DNA from: an uncultured Ruminococcus sp.
Lineage (GTDB): Bacteria > Bacillota > Clostridia > Oscillospirales > Ruminococcaceae
Assembly (NCBI GenBank): GCA_900554975.1
Contig: USJI01000031.1
Span: forward strand, 1-8,162
Reading direction: 5' to 3'
Length of the DNA stretch: 8,162 nucleotides
Within the stretch, counting starts at the first letter, position 1, and each line of letters starts with the position of its first letter. The notes under the pieces were generated by a model. That model saw only the letters and a program-made list of their open reading frames with translations. It had not been told where the DNA came from and did not search any database. Both the position numbers and the translations under genes were made by a program. Shown here piece by piece: positions 1 through 6,674 of the stretch.

Positions 1-1740
1 ATTATCCGTCACGAGAATGCAATGGCTCTGACGCTCCCCTCGTCCGACACGTCCACGAAGCTGGTGCAGCTGGGAAAGTCCGAAACGCTCTGCATTTTCA
101 ATCAGAATAACCGACGCATTCGGAACGTCTACGCCGACTTCCACAACAGTAGTACAGACAAGAACATCTATATCGCCGTTTTTGAAACTGTTCATTATTT
201 CATTTTTTTCAGCAGCTTTCATTTTTCCATGGAGCAGACCAACCTCATAGTTGCAGAATTCCTCTGCACGCAGTCTGTCCGCATAGCTCCTGACCGCCTG
301 AAGGTCGCTGTCGCTGTCCTCTATCATCGGGCAGACGATATAAGCCTGTCCGCCCTCGTCTATCAGATTCTTTATGAAATTATATGCCCTGTGTCTTAGC
401 TTACCCGTTACTGCATAGGTTTTCACAGGCTTTCTGCCCATAGGCAGTTTGTCTATTATGGAAATATCGAGGTCGCCGTAAATGATAAGTGCAAGTGTTC
501 TCGGAATAGGTGTTGCGGACATGACAAGCTTATGCGGACTTATTCCCTTATCCGCAAGTGCAGCACGCTGTGCAACGCCGAAACGATGCTGTTCGTCCGT
601 TATGACAAGGGCAAGGGATCTGAATTCAACATCTTTCTGTATTATCGCATGAGTTCCCGCAACAACAGCCGCCTCGCCCGACAAAATCTGTTCCTTTGCC
701 TGTCTTTTTTGTTTTGCAGTCATGGAACCGGTCAGCAGAACAACATTTATGCCGACAGGTTCAAGAAAGTTTCTGAGTGTATTGTAATGCTGAACCGCCA
801 GTATCTCGGTAGGTGCCATAAGTGCAGACTGATAACCGTTAAGATATGCAAAACAGCAGGCTGCTGCGGCAACAGCTGTTTTACCGCTTCCGACATCGCC
901 CTGTAAAAGGCGGTTCATAGGGAAATCGCCCGACATATCGTTTATAATATCATCAACGCTCCGTTTCTGCGGCTGGGTCATCTCAAACGGCAGACTGTTG
1001 TAAAAGTCATCAAGCGATTTCCTTTTATCCATAACGCAGGAGGACTTTTCACGTCCCTTTTTTTTGAGCATAAGCATTCCAAGCTGAAGATTCAGCAGTT
1101 CATCGAATGCCAGACGGCGTCTTGCCTGTTTTGCGTCCTCCCCGTTTTTTGGAAAGTGAATACTTTTCAGCGCATGAGGAAGTGAAAGCAGGTCATTTTC
1201 CATAAGAATATTTACAGGCATACTGTCAAACGGTTCTCTTTCAAGTATGCTGACAGCCTCTCTGACATTTTGCAGTATCGCTCCGGAGGTTAGTCCTGTT
1301 GTAAGATGATAAATGGGCTGAAAAGGCTCTGAGCCGGCTTTTACAATACGGGGAGAGTTTATCTCACGCCTTAGAAGATTCCCTGTTATTTTGCCGTAAA
1401 AGCAGTATTCCTCGCCCTCTTTCAATGCACGGAATCCATAAACATTATTATATATAACCACAACGAAATCCTGAACACCATCCGTTGCGACAGCCTTGAA
1501 GATGCTGAAACCTTTTCTTATACGCTGTTCGGGGAATTTCCTTACTATTGTTCCTTTCAGTACGGCATACTCATTCAGCTGAGTTTCCATAGGTGAAACC
1601 GGAGAAGAGAAATCAACATATCCCCTTGGAAGATGATAGAGCAGGTCATAGACGGTTTCTATGCCGAGTTTCGCATAATATCCGGCTTTCTTTTCGCCTA
1701 CGCCCCTGAGTGCCCTCACAGGCTTGAAAAGTTCATTCAT
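1..1740 (-). CDS. recG: ATP-dependent DNA helicase RecG (3' end outside window)
   Basis: RecG is a superfamily 2 double-stranded DNA translocase that remodels stalled replication forks and branch-migrates Holliday junctions. The frame is open from ATG at 1740 to the window edge, giving 580 residues without a stop. Visible: the N-terminal wedge-domain entry motif (residues about 8-43, LRGVGEKKA then YHLPRGYVD), Walker A GDVGSGKT (281-288), DEQH box in DEQHRFGV (382-389), SATPIPRT (408-415), TTVVEVGVDVPNA (530-542) and the arginine-finger motif QLRGRVGRG (560-568). Firmicute RecG proteins are about 680 residues, so roughly 100 C-terminal residues are cut off by the window, not by mutation. The start is supported by GGAGGT six nt upstream (1747-1752). 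It follows the LRR operon in the same direction but is separated by that operon's terminator, so it probably has its own promoter. No broken motif is seen. Confidence 0.97.
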   Translation of the reverse strand, partial: MNELFKPVRALRGVGEKKAGYYAKLGIETVYDLLYHLPRGYVDFSSPVSPMETQLNEYAVLKGTIVRKFPEQRIRKGFSIFKAVATDGVQDFVVVIYNNVYGFRALKEGEEYCFYGKITGNLLRREINSPRIVKAGSEPFQPIYHLTTGLTSGAILQNVREAVSILEREPFDSMPVNILMENDLLSLPHALKSIHFPKNGEDAKQARRRLAFDELLNLQLGMLMLKKKGREKSSCVMDKRKSLDDFYNSLPFEMTQPQKRSVDDIINDMSGDFPMNRLLQGDVGSGKTAVAAAACCFAYLNGYQSALMAPTEILAVQHYNTLRNFLEPVGINVVLLTGSMTAKQKRQAKEQILSGEAAVVAGTHAIIQKDVEFRSLALVITDEQHRFGVAQRAALADKGISPHKLVMSATPIPRTLALIIYGDLDISIIDKLPMGRKPVKTYAVTGKLRHRAYNFIKNLIDEGGQAYIVCPMIEDSDSDLQAVRSYADRLRAEEFCNYEVGLLHGKMKAAEKNEIMNSFKNGDIDVLVCTTVVEVGVDVPNASVILIENAERFGLSQLHQLRGRVGRGERQSHCILVTDN

Positions 1741-1746
1741 TAACAC

Positions 1747-1752
1747 ACCTCC
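1747..1752 (-). promoter_or_regulatory. recG ribosome binding site
   Basis: GGAGGT on the minus strand, 6 nt before the recG ATG at 1740. It is a near-perfect Shine-Dalgarno sequence and fixes the start. It directly abuts the inverted repeat at 1753-1778. Confidence 0.85.
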
Positions 1753-1778
1753 ATTACTTTTTTCGAGAAAAAAGTAAT
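1753..1778 (-). repeat. Perfect 12-bp inverted repeat in the recG leader
   Basis: ATTACTTTTTTC, a 2-nt spacer, then GAAAAAAGTAAT: both arms match over all 12 positions. As RNA it would form an AU-rich hairpin whose 3' base touches the recG Shine-Dalgarno sequence. No run of T follows on the minus strand, so it does not look like an ordinary terminator. It could be a leader structure affecting recG translation, a protein-binding dyad, or a copy of a dispersed intergenic palindrome; the window cannot decide between these. Confidence 0.75.
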
Positions 1779-1952
1779 CAAAAAAGCTTTCAGACGTGAC
1801 TCATTTTAGAGTTTAATAAAAATAAGGCTCGACAGGCAGCTAAACTGTTTAAGATAATACAACGCTGACAGAACGGAAAAGCCAGAACGCTCAATATTAT
1901 TAAATGTGACAGGGTGAATACCGCTTGCGGCAGAGGGAACACCCAAAAGCGT
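1779..1952. other. Intergenic region upstream of recG, probable promoter zone
   Basis: No coding sequence is supported here. It lies between the terminator of the LRR operon and the recG leader hairpin, so a recG promoter is expected. The best minus-strand -10 candidates are TAAAAT at 1803-1808 and a TATTAT/TATCTT cluster near 1850-1860, but neither has a convincing -35 box at 16-18 nt. Transcription from the first would start just upstream of the inverted repeat. No RNA gene is recognised. Confidence 0.4.
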
Positions 1953-1981
1953 AAAAAAGCGGCACTCTTTACGAATGCCGC
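1953..1981 (-). terminator. Rho-independent terminator closing the glmS-LRR operon
   Basis: On the minus strand the stem GCGGCATTC / GAGTGCCGC has 9 pairs including one G-U, a 5-nt loop, and is followed at once by six T. It starts 7 nt after the LRR2 stop codon. Geometry and position are textbook, so transcription of the operon should largely end before recG. Confidence 0.92.
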
Positions 1982-1988
1982 AGTTCCG

Positions 1989-3365
1989 TTAATTCTTATA
2001 GTATTCGTCTTTCTTTTTCTTCTTTTTCGCCATAACAACTGTAACCGCTACAATAATTCCGGCAGCAACAATACCGACAGCCACAAGCGTTATTATAATC
2101 GGCATATCCTTATTGCCGTCAAGATATTCTATGGCAATATGATTATCCTTGGCATACTTTTTAGCCTGTGTATCAAAGTTCGCTCTGATAGTGAAGCCGT
2201 CCATTTTGTTAAAATTACTGCTTTCATCATCTGTGAATCCAAACGCATTATCGCCTATCTCGGTAACACTGTCAGGAATAGTCACTGTTTTAAGTGAAGT
2301 ACACTCCAGAAATGCATACTCGCCGACTGATGTCACGCTGTCCGGTATAGTCACCTCTCTGAGCGATTTGCAGTCACAGAACAAACTTCCCGGAATACTT
2401 GTAACACTTTCCGGTATTTCCATTGTTTTCAGCGATGTGCAGTTTGAAAATGTTGCTTCACTGAGTGTTGTAACATTATCTGTGAGGTTTATTTCCTCAA
2501 GATATGTATTGGCAAAGAACGCACCCTCTGATGTGTATTCAACAGAATCAGGGAATGTGAACGATGTTTCAGTTTTTCCGGCAGGATAGCTTATAAGACC
2601 GTCCCTGCTCTTTGAATAAAGAATACCGTCCTCAGAACAGTAAGTATTATTGCTTTCGGAAACCTCATACGCTGAAAGGTCATTACAGCCCAGAAACGCA
2701 AGAGTTCCGATAGATTCAAGGGTTGAAGGGAGCTTTGCTGTTTTCAGTCCCTGACAGTAATAGAACGACAGTGCACCGATGCTCTCAACACCCTCAGGTA
2801 TTTCCAGAGTTTCGCCCATATTGCTGTACGCAAAGGCGTAATTGCCGATAGTTGTTATCGTTTCCGGAACTTCAAACCATGTCAGGTCATCACAATAGCT
2901 GAACGCATACTCGCCTATCTCCGTTACGGATTCAGGAATATCTACCTCTCTCAGTGCTGAACAGAGTGCAAAAATCTTATCAGGAACTTTTGTCATACCA
3001 CCAGGGATATTTGCCTTTTTAAGGGAAGTACAGCCTGCAAACGCAGATTCACCGATATCTGTTATCGTGTCAGGAAGGTTTATCTCGGTCAGCTTTGTAC
3101 AGTCCGAAAAGGCATTCGCATCAATGCCGATAACCTTATAACCGTCAACCTCACCGGAAATATCTACAGAACTTGTGTTTGATTCACAGTCTGAAATATA
3201 AACTCCGCCCTCTGCCTTTCTGTAAGTCATTACATTGTCTGTAAAGGTGTTGTCATCAGCTTCCGTTGTGGTTTCCTCTGCAAGTACCGGCATAACAGCC
3301 AGAGAAACAACGCATACAGCCACAGCTGCCGCAAAAATTTTCTTTAATGGATCAAGCCTCATCAT
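1989..3365 (-). CDS. Membrane-anchored BspA-like leucine-rich-repeat protein with basic tail (LRR2)
   Basis: A 458-residue surface protein of the LRR_5/BspA-like family; such repeats usually bind proteins or glycans, and no ligand is evident. Order: signal peptide (1-29, hydrophobic core 10-28, likely cleavage after PVLA), short linker, eleven or so repeats of exactly 23 residues in two blocks (79-235 and 276-378; pattern xxIGxxAFxxCxxLKxVxIPxSV), split by a DGILY island (about 236-275). Then a C-terminal module (about 379-415), a transmembrane helix (421-446) and a 12-residue tail with seven Lys and two acidic residues. No dockerin, LPXTG or S-layer anchor. The frame is open upstream to 3518, but a start there would put about 50 Lys/Met-rich residues before the signal peptide and overlap LRR1 by 167 nt. 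GAGGA at 3371-3375 fits ATG at 3365 or 3362. It overlaps the end of LRR1 and is last in the operon. Confidence 0.9.
   Translation of the reverse strand: MMRLDPLKKIFAAAVAVCVVSLAVMPVLAEETTTEADDNTFTDNVMTYRKAEGGVYISDCESNTSSVDISGEVDGYKVIGIDANAFSDCTKLTEINLPDTITDIGESAFAGCTSLKKANIPGGMTKVPDKIFALCSALREVDIPESVTEIGEYAFSYCDDLTWFEVPETITTIGNYAFAYSNMGETLEIPEGVESIGALSFYYCQGLKTAKLPSTLESIGTLAFLGCNDLSAYEVSESNNTYCSEDGILYSKSRDGLISYPAGKTETSFTFPDSVEYTSEGAFFANTYLEEINLTDNVTTLSEATFSNCTSLKTMEIPESVTSIPGSLFCDCKSLREVTIPDSVTSVGEYAFLECTSLKTVTIPDSVTEIGDNAFGFTDDESSNFNKMDGFTIRANFDTQAKKYAKDNHIAIEYLDGNKDMPIIITLVAVGIVAAGIIVAVTVVMAKKKKKKDEYYKN
2232..3131 (-). repeat. Array of 23-codon LRR_5 repeats in LRR2
   Basis: Degenerate tandem units of 69 bp, in register at residues 102, 125, 148, 171, 194 and 217, then, after a non-repeat island (about 2541-2660), at 276, 299, 322, 345 and 368. 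Consensus protein unit: TxIGxxAFxxCxxLKxVxIPxSV. Conservation lies in the protein pattern; the DNA copies differ, as expected for an old array. Confidence 0.85.
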
Positions 3366-4695
3366 CGTTTTCCTCTTTTTCATCTTCAATAGCAATGGCA
3401 TTCGGATCTTTTTCACTTTCTTCATTTTCATTTTCGTCAGCGTTTTCCCCATTGCTGTTCTCCGAAGATTCAGCTTCGCCGGATTCTTCTTCGTCAGAAT
3501 CCTCATCATCATAATCACCTATGGCTGTTTCTGCATCATAATCGCTGTGCTTTACCTTGTAGACAACCACAATAACGATTATCAGAAGACCTGCCGCAGC
3601 TATGCATACTGCAATAATAACCCCCGGCTTTATATCAGAACTGTTTTTTCCGTCATCTGTGTTTTCAGGTTCGATTGCCTCAAACTTGACCTCATTGTCA
3701 GAACAGTATGACTGAGCATATGAGCCCTCATAGCCGTATACTGTAAAATCGTCCATAGCGACAATATCGCCCGACTGGTCAGTATAAAAACCAAATGCAC
3801 TGTAACCTATGTCATAAATTGTCGGAGGAACTGTAACTGATTTCATTCCTGTTGAAACAAACGCACCCTGTCCGACAGAAGTTACAGAATCAGGAAAATC
3901 TATCTTTGTAAGCGCTCCGCAGTCATAGAAAGCAGCATTGCCGATTGTAGCAAGTGATGAATCCTCTGCAAAATTAACCTCTGCAAGAGCAGAACAGCCT
4001 GAAAATGCAAAGTCATTTATTTCGGTAAGGCTTTCCGGCAGAGTTATGCTTTTAAGAGCGGTACATTCTGCAAATGAATATGTCATAATGTATTTGAGTG
4101 TTGATGGAAGTTCAATTGTTTCAAGGTCCTTACACTGTCCGAACGCACTGTTTGCAATTGCCACAACGCCCTCCGGAACAGTATAGCTGGTCAGCTTTTT
4201 TGCAGGCGGACAGCAGAACAGAACCTGGTCGTCCCTGCCGAAAAGAATTCCGTCAACGGCTTTGTATATTTCGTTTGCATCGTCAACCTTAAATTCAAGA
4301 AGTGATTCACAGCCGTAGAATGATGCTCTTCCGAAATCCTCAATCGTTGCAGGAATAGTAACCGTCTTGATGGTTTTCTTGTCGTAGAATGTGTTATCGC
4401 CTATCTTCTTTACCTTTATGCCGTCTATCTCTGACGGAATAACAACATCGCTGTCGTTCCCGAGGTATGCTTCCAGAACAGCGAATTCCTTATCGGAATC
4501 ATCTGACGAAACCACATATTCATAGGTCTTATCCTTGCTTGTTATTGTTTCAGACTCCTCTGCGGAGCTTTCATCGCTTTCTTCGGCATAGATTTCCTCA
4601 TCTTCTGTATCATCAGCATAGGCTGAAAAAGAGAATGCGGACGAAAGGAGCAGAGCCGAAGCTGTAAAGAGCATCGCTAATTTTTTAAACTTCAT
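3352..4695 (-). CDS. Membrane-anchored BspA-like leucine-rich-repeat protein with acidic tail (LRR1)
   Basis: A 447-residue paralogue of the downstream protein, predicted to face the outside. Order: signal peptide (1-27, cleavage after AYA), a very acidic mature N-terminus (28-49), about eight LRR_5 repeats (96-303) interrupted by a DGILF island (about 139-177), a C-terminal module (about 304-341) matching that of LRR2, a Ser/Asp/Asn linker, one transmembrane helix (357-379), a short KVKH stop-transfer stretch and a 64-residue cytoplasmic tail with 31 Asp/Glu and only two Lys. No dockerin, sortase or S-layer signal. Start chosen at 4695 because it begins the signal peptide and has AGAAGG 10 nt upstream (4706-4711); an upstream in-frame ATG at 4761 lies inside glmS. 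The gene starts 19 nt after the glmS stop and ends in TGA inside the start of LRR2, implying co-transcription and likely translational coupling. Ligand and function are not recognised. Confidence 0.9.
   Translation of the reverse strand: MKFKKLAMLFTASALLLSSAFSFSAYADDTEDEEIYAEESDESSAEESETITSKDKTYEYVVSSDDSDKEFAVLEAYLGNDSDVVIPSEIDGIKVKKIGDNTFYDKKTIKTVTIPATIEDFGRASFYGCESLLEFKVDDANEIYKAVDGILFGRDDQVLFCCPPAKKLTSYTVPEGVVAIANSAFGQCKDLETIELPSTLKYIMTYSFAECTALKSITLPESLTEINDFAFSGCSALAEVNFAEDSSLATIGNAAFYDCGALTKIDFPDSVTSVGQGAFVSTGMKSVTVPPTIYDIGYSAFGFYTDQSGDIVAMDDFTVYGYEGSYAQSYCSDNEVKFEAIEPENTDDGKNSSDIKPGVIIAVCIAAAGLLIIVIVVVYKVKHSDYDAETAIGDYDDEDSDEEESGEAESSENSNGENADENENEESEKDPNAIAIEDEKEENDDEA
3371..3376 (-). 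promoter_or_regulatory. LRR2 ribosome binding site inside the LRR1 coding sequence
   Basis: AGAGGA on the minus strand within the last codons of LRR1, 5 nt before ATG 3365 and 8 nt before ATG 3362. It supports the short LRR2 start that begins the signal peptide. Because it sits in translated RNA, ribosomes ending LRR1 would expose or reuse it. Confidence 0.65.
3787..4410 (-). repeat. Array of about 23-codon LRR_5 repeats in LRR1
   Basis: Units begin near residues 96, 119, 178, 201, 224, 249, 272 and 294. Most are 23 residues; one is 22 and one 25, so this array is less regular than that of LRR2. Conserved AF and Cys positions match the LRR_5 pattern. A DGILF island separates the second and third units, as a similar island splits the LRR2 array. 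Confidence 0.8.
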
Positions 4696-4714
4696 TTTTT
4701 CATTTCCTTCTGTT

Positions 4715-6535
4715 TTATTCAACTGTAACGGATTTTGCAAGGTTTCTCGGCTTGTCAACATCGTTGCCTTTCAGTACAGATGTATAGTAAGCGATAAGCT
4801 GAAGCGGGACAACAGCTATCATCGGCATGAGTATATCATCAATATCAGGCAGACCGAATTTATAATCGGCAACGTCCTTTTCAGGAGTATAGGAATCACG
4901 GCATACCATAATAACCTTTGCACCTCTTGCCTTTACTTCCTTGATGTTGCTTACTGTCTTATCGAAAAGTTTTGTCTGTGTTGCAACGGCAATAACCGGC
5001 ATTCCGTCGGAAATAAGGGAAATTGTGCCGTGCTTTAATTCCCCTGCCGCATATGATTCAGAATGAATATAGGAAATTTCCTTTAGTTTAAGAGAACCTT
5101 CCATACTGAGAGCATAATCAAGACCTCTGCCAATATACAGAAGACTGTCAGCAGTTATGAGCGATGAAGCTATAAACTGTGTATCTTCCTTGTTTTCAAG
5201 AATGCTTTCTATATATTCCGGAGTCTTCTGCAAAAGTGCTGTAAGTCTTCTGCATTCCGTTTCGTCTATCTGACCAACTGCAAGTGCAAGTTCAAATGCA
5301 AGCAGATACATAACGGCAATCTGAACCATGTATGCCTTTGTTGATGCAACAGCTATTTCAGGGCCGGCATGGGTGTAGATAAGCATATCAGCCTCTCTTG
5401 CTATTGAGCTTCCCTTGGCATTGACTATTGCAAGGGTTGTTGCTCCGAGAGATTTTGCAAGACGCATAGCTGCAAGGCTGTCAGCAGTTTCACCGGACTG
5501 TGAAATAATAATTACAAGATCCTTGTCATTTACAAGCGGATCTCTGTATCTGAATTCAGATGCAATATCCACAACAACAGGAACTTTTGCAAGTTTTTCT
5601 ATAACATATTTTCCGACCATTCCTGCGTGCATAGCTGTACCGCAGGCAACAACATATATCTGACGGAAGCTTTTCAGCTTTTCCGGAGTTATTCCGCATT
5701 CCTCAAGATTCGGAAGACCGTCGGTAATTCTCGGTGAAATAGTTGTCTTGACAGCTGTCGGCTGTTCGTGGATTTCCTTGAGCATGAAATGTTCATATCC
5801 GCCCTTTTCAGCTGCATCCATATCCCAGTCAGCAGTTTTAAGATCCTTATGTACTTCCTTTTTATGGGTATCATAAATCTTAATTCCGTCATGAGAAAGC
5901 TCGACTATTTCATTATGGTCAAGAAGGTAATAATTCTTGGTGTACTTCAAAAATGCCGGAACGTCAGACGCTACAAAGCTTTCATTTTCGCCGACACCGA
6001 CAATCAGCGGACTTTCACAGCGTACCGCATATACCTTATCTACATGATCAGAGAAAACAATTCCAAGTGCAAACGAGCCCTCAAGTTCATGCATAACCTT
6101 TATTATAGTGTCCAGAGGATTACCGTCATAGTAATAGTCAAGAAGCTGCGCCACTACTTCTGTATCAGTTTCGCTCTGGAATGTTCTTCCCTGTGCCAGC
6201 AGAAAGTCCTTCAGCGGCTTGTAATTTTCAATAATTCCGTTATGAACGATAGTTACTCTCTTTCCGCTGTGCGGGTGGGAGTTTATATCCGAAGGCTCGC
6301 CATGTGTTGCCCATCTTGTATGACCGATTCCTGCGTGTCCCTCCGGACGTCCGGTCTGTTCCATTTTCTGTTCCAGATCTGCAAGGCGTCCCTTTGATTT
6401 TGCGACCTTTATTTCACCGTTTTCAAAAACTGCAATTCCTGCTGAATCATATCCTCTGTATTCAAGCTTTGAAAGAGCGTCTATCAGAACGTCTGTACAG
6501 TTCCCTGAACCAACATAACCTACTATTCCGCACAT
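4715..6535 (-). CDS. glmS: Glutamine-fructose-6-phosphate aminotransferase (isomerizing)
   Basis: Makes glucosamine-6-phosphate from fructose-6-phosphate and glutamine in the cytoplasm, the entry step to UDP-GlcNAc and peptidoglycan. At 606 residues it is full length. The N-terminal glutaminase domain starts MCGIVGY, with Cys2 as the nucleophile after Met removal, and has HTRWATHG (72-79), HNGIIENY (98-105) and SETDTEVV (121-128). The two SIS domains carry ACGTA (297-301), SQSGET (345-350), GPEIAVASTK (391-400), GRGLDYALSMEG (469-480) and HSESYAAGELKHG (491-503). The C-terminus LAKSVTVE holds the conserved active-site Lys (601). The Cys after Met fixes the start at 6535, yet the only strong ribosome site is 45 nt upstream behind a hairpin. 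It is the first gene of an operon with two surface LRR proteins. No glmS ribozyme is recognised in its short leader. Confidence 0.98.
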   Translation of the reverse strand: MCGIVGYVGSGNCTDVLIDALSKLEYRGYDSAGIAVFENGEIKVAKSKGRLADLEQKMEQTGRPEGHAGIGHTRWATHGEPSDINSHPHSGKRVTIVHNGIIENYKPLKDFLLAQGRTFQSETDTEVVAQLLDYYYDGNPLDTIIKVMHELEGSFALGIVFSDHVDKVYAVRCESPLIVGVGENESFVASDVPAFLKYTKNYYLLDHNEIVELSHDGIKIYDTHKKEVHKDLKTADWDMDAAEKGGYEHFMLKEIHEQPTAVKTTISPRITDGLPNLEECGITPEKLKSFRQIYVVACGTAMHAGMVGKYVIEKLAKVPVVVDIASEFRYRDPLVNDKDLVIIISQSGETADSLAAMRLAKSLGATTLAIVNAKGSSIAREADMLIYTHAGPEIAVASTKAYMVQIAVMYLLAFELALAVGQIDETECRRLTALLQKTPEYIESILENKEDTQFIASSLITADSLLYIGRGLDYALSMEGSLKLKEISYIHSESYAAGELKHGTISLISDGMPVIAVATQTKLFDKTVSNIKEVKARGAKVIMVCRDSYTPEKDVADYKFGLPDIDDILMPMIAVVPLQLIAYYTSVLKGNDVDKPRNLAKSVTVE

Positions 6536-6546
6536 ATAACTAATAT

Positions 6547-6586
6547 GATCTGCCTCAATATCTGAAATCCGGCAGACCTACTCCTT
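6547..6586 (-). promoter_or_regulatory. glmS leader: distant ribosome site plus intervening hairpin
   Basis: AAGGAG lies at 6581-6586, 45 nt from the glmS ATG at 6535, much further than normal. Between them the minus strand can form an 8-bp stem, GGTCTGCC with GGCAGATC (one G-U pair), around a 16-nt loop (6547-6578). If it folds, only about 13 unpaired nt separate the ribosome site from the ATG. A weak GAGG inside the hairpin, 17 nt from the ATG, is the only nearer alternative. Sequence and pairing are seen; the role in translation is inferred. Confidence 0.5.
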
Positions 6587-6621
6587 TCGCTTTGTTAAAC
6601 TGGTCAAAACTTTTAAAAATT

Positions 6622-6633
6622 ACGCATCTGCGT
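6622..6633 (-). other. Small hairpin near the 5' end of the glmS transcript
   Basis: ACGCA, 2-nt loop, TGCGT on the minus strand, about 6 nt after the inferred transcription start and followed by AATTTTT. The stem is probably too short for efficient termination; it may be a 5' stabilising hairpin or chance. Confidence 0.3.
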
Positions 6634-6645
6634 CTTTCCTTAAAT

Positions 6646-6674
6646 ATTATAGCATAGCAACGTTAAAAATGCAA
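6646..6674 (-). promoter_or_regulatory. Promoter of the glmS-LRR1-LRR2 operon
   Basis: A perfect -10 TATAAT (6646-6651) preceded by TGC, an extended -10, with TTGCAT at 6669-6674 as the -35 and exactly 17 nt between. The inferred start near 6639 gives a leader of about 104 nt. It is a sigma-A/70-type promoter by pattern and the strongest candidate in this intergenic region. Confidence 0.85.

Noticed and set aside
22..906. Plus-strand open frames of about 125 residues
   Set aside because: They lie antisense to the well-conserved recG frame, have no recognisable domains and no convincing ribosome sites.
1753..1778. Inverted repeat as a rho-independent terminator
   Set aside because: The stem is AU-rich with no T run after it on the minus strand, and the clear operon terminator is at 1953-1981.
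2232..3131. CRISPR-like or minisatellite array
   Set aside because: The 69-bp periodicity is degenerate at DNA level and fully explained by in-frame 23-residue LRR units.
3366..3518. Upstream extension of LRR2 beginning at ATG 3518
   Set aside because: It would place about 50 Lys/Met-rich residues before a good signal peptide and overlap LRR1 by 167 nt; a ribosome site fits the start at 3365 or 3362.
1914..4667. Several plus-strand open frames opposite the LRR genes
   Set aside because: They are shadows of the repeat-coding strand; their repetitive Val/Thr/Leu/Ser pattern is the reverse complement of the LRR units.
1989..4695. Dockerin, LPXTG or S-layer anchoring of the LRR proteins
   Set aside because: Neither C-terminus has paired dockerin calcium loops, an LPXTG motif or S-layer homology repeats; both end in a transmembrane helix and charged tail.
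4696..4761. N-terminal extension of LRR1 from ATG 4761
   Set aside because: It lies mostly within the glmS 3' end and would precede a complete signal peptide; AGAAGG supports ATG 4695.
5768..6397. A 209-residue plus-strand frame opposite glmS
   Set aside because: glmS is complete with all catalytic motifs on the other strand, and this frame shows no family motif.
6536..6651. glmS self-cleaving ribozyme
   Set aside because: The leader is too short and no ribozyme core is recognised; a covariance-model search would be decisive.
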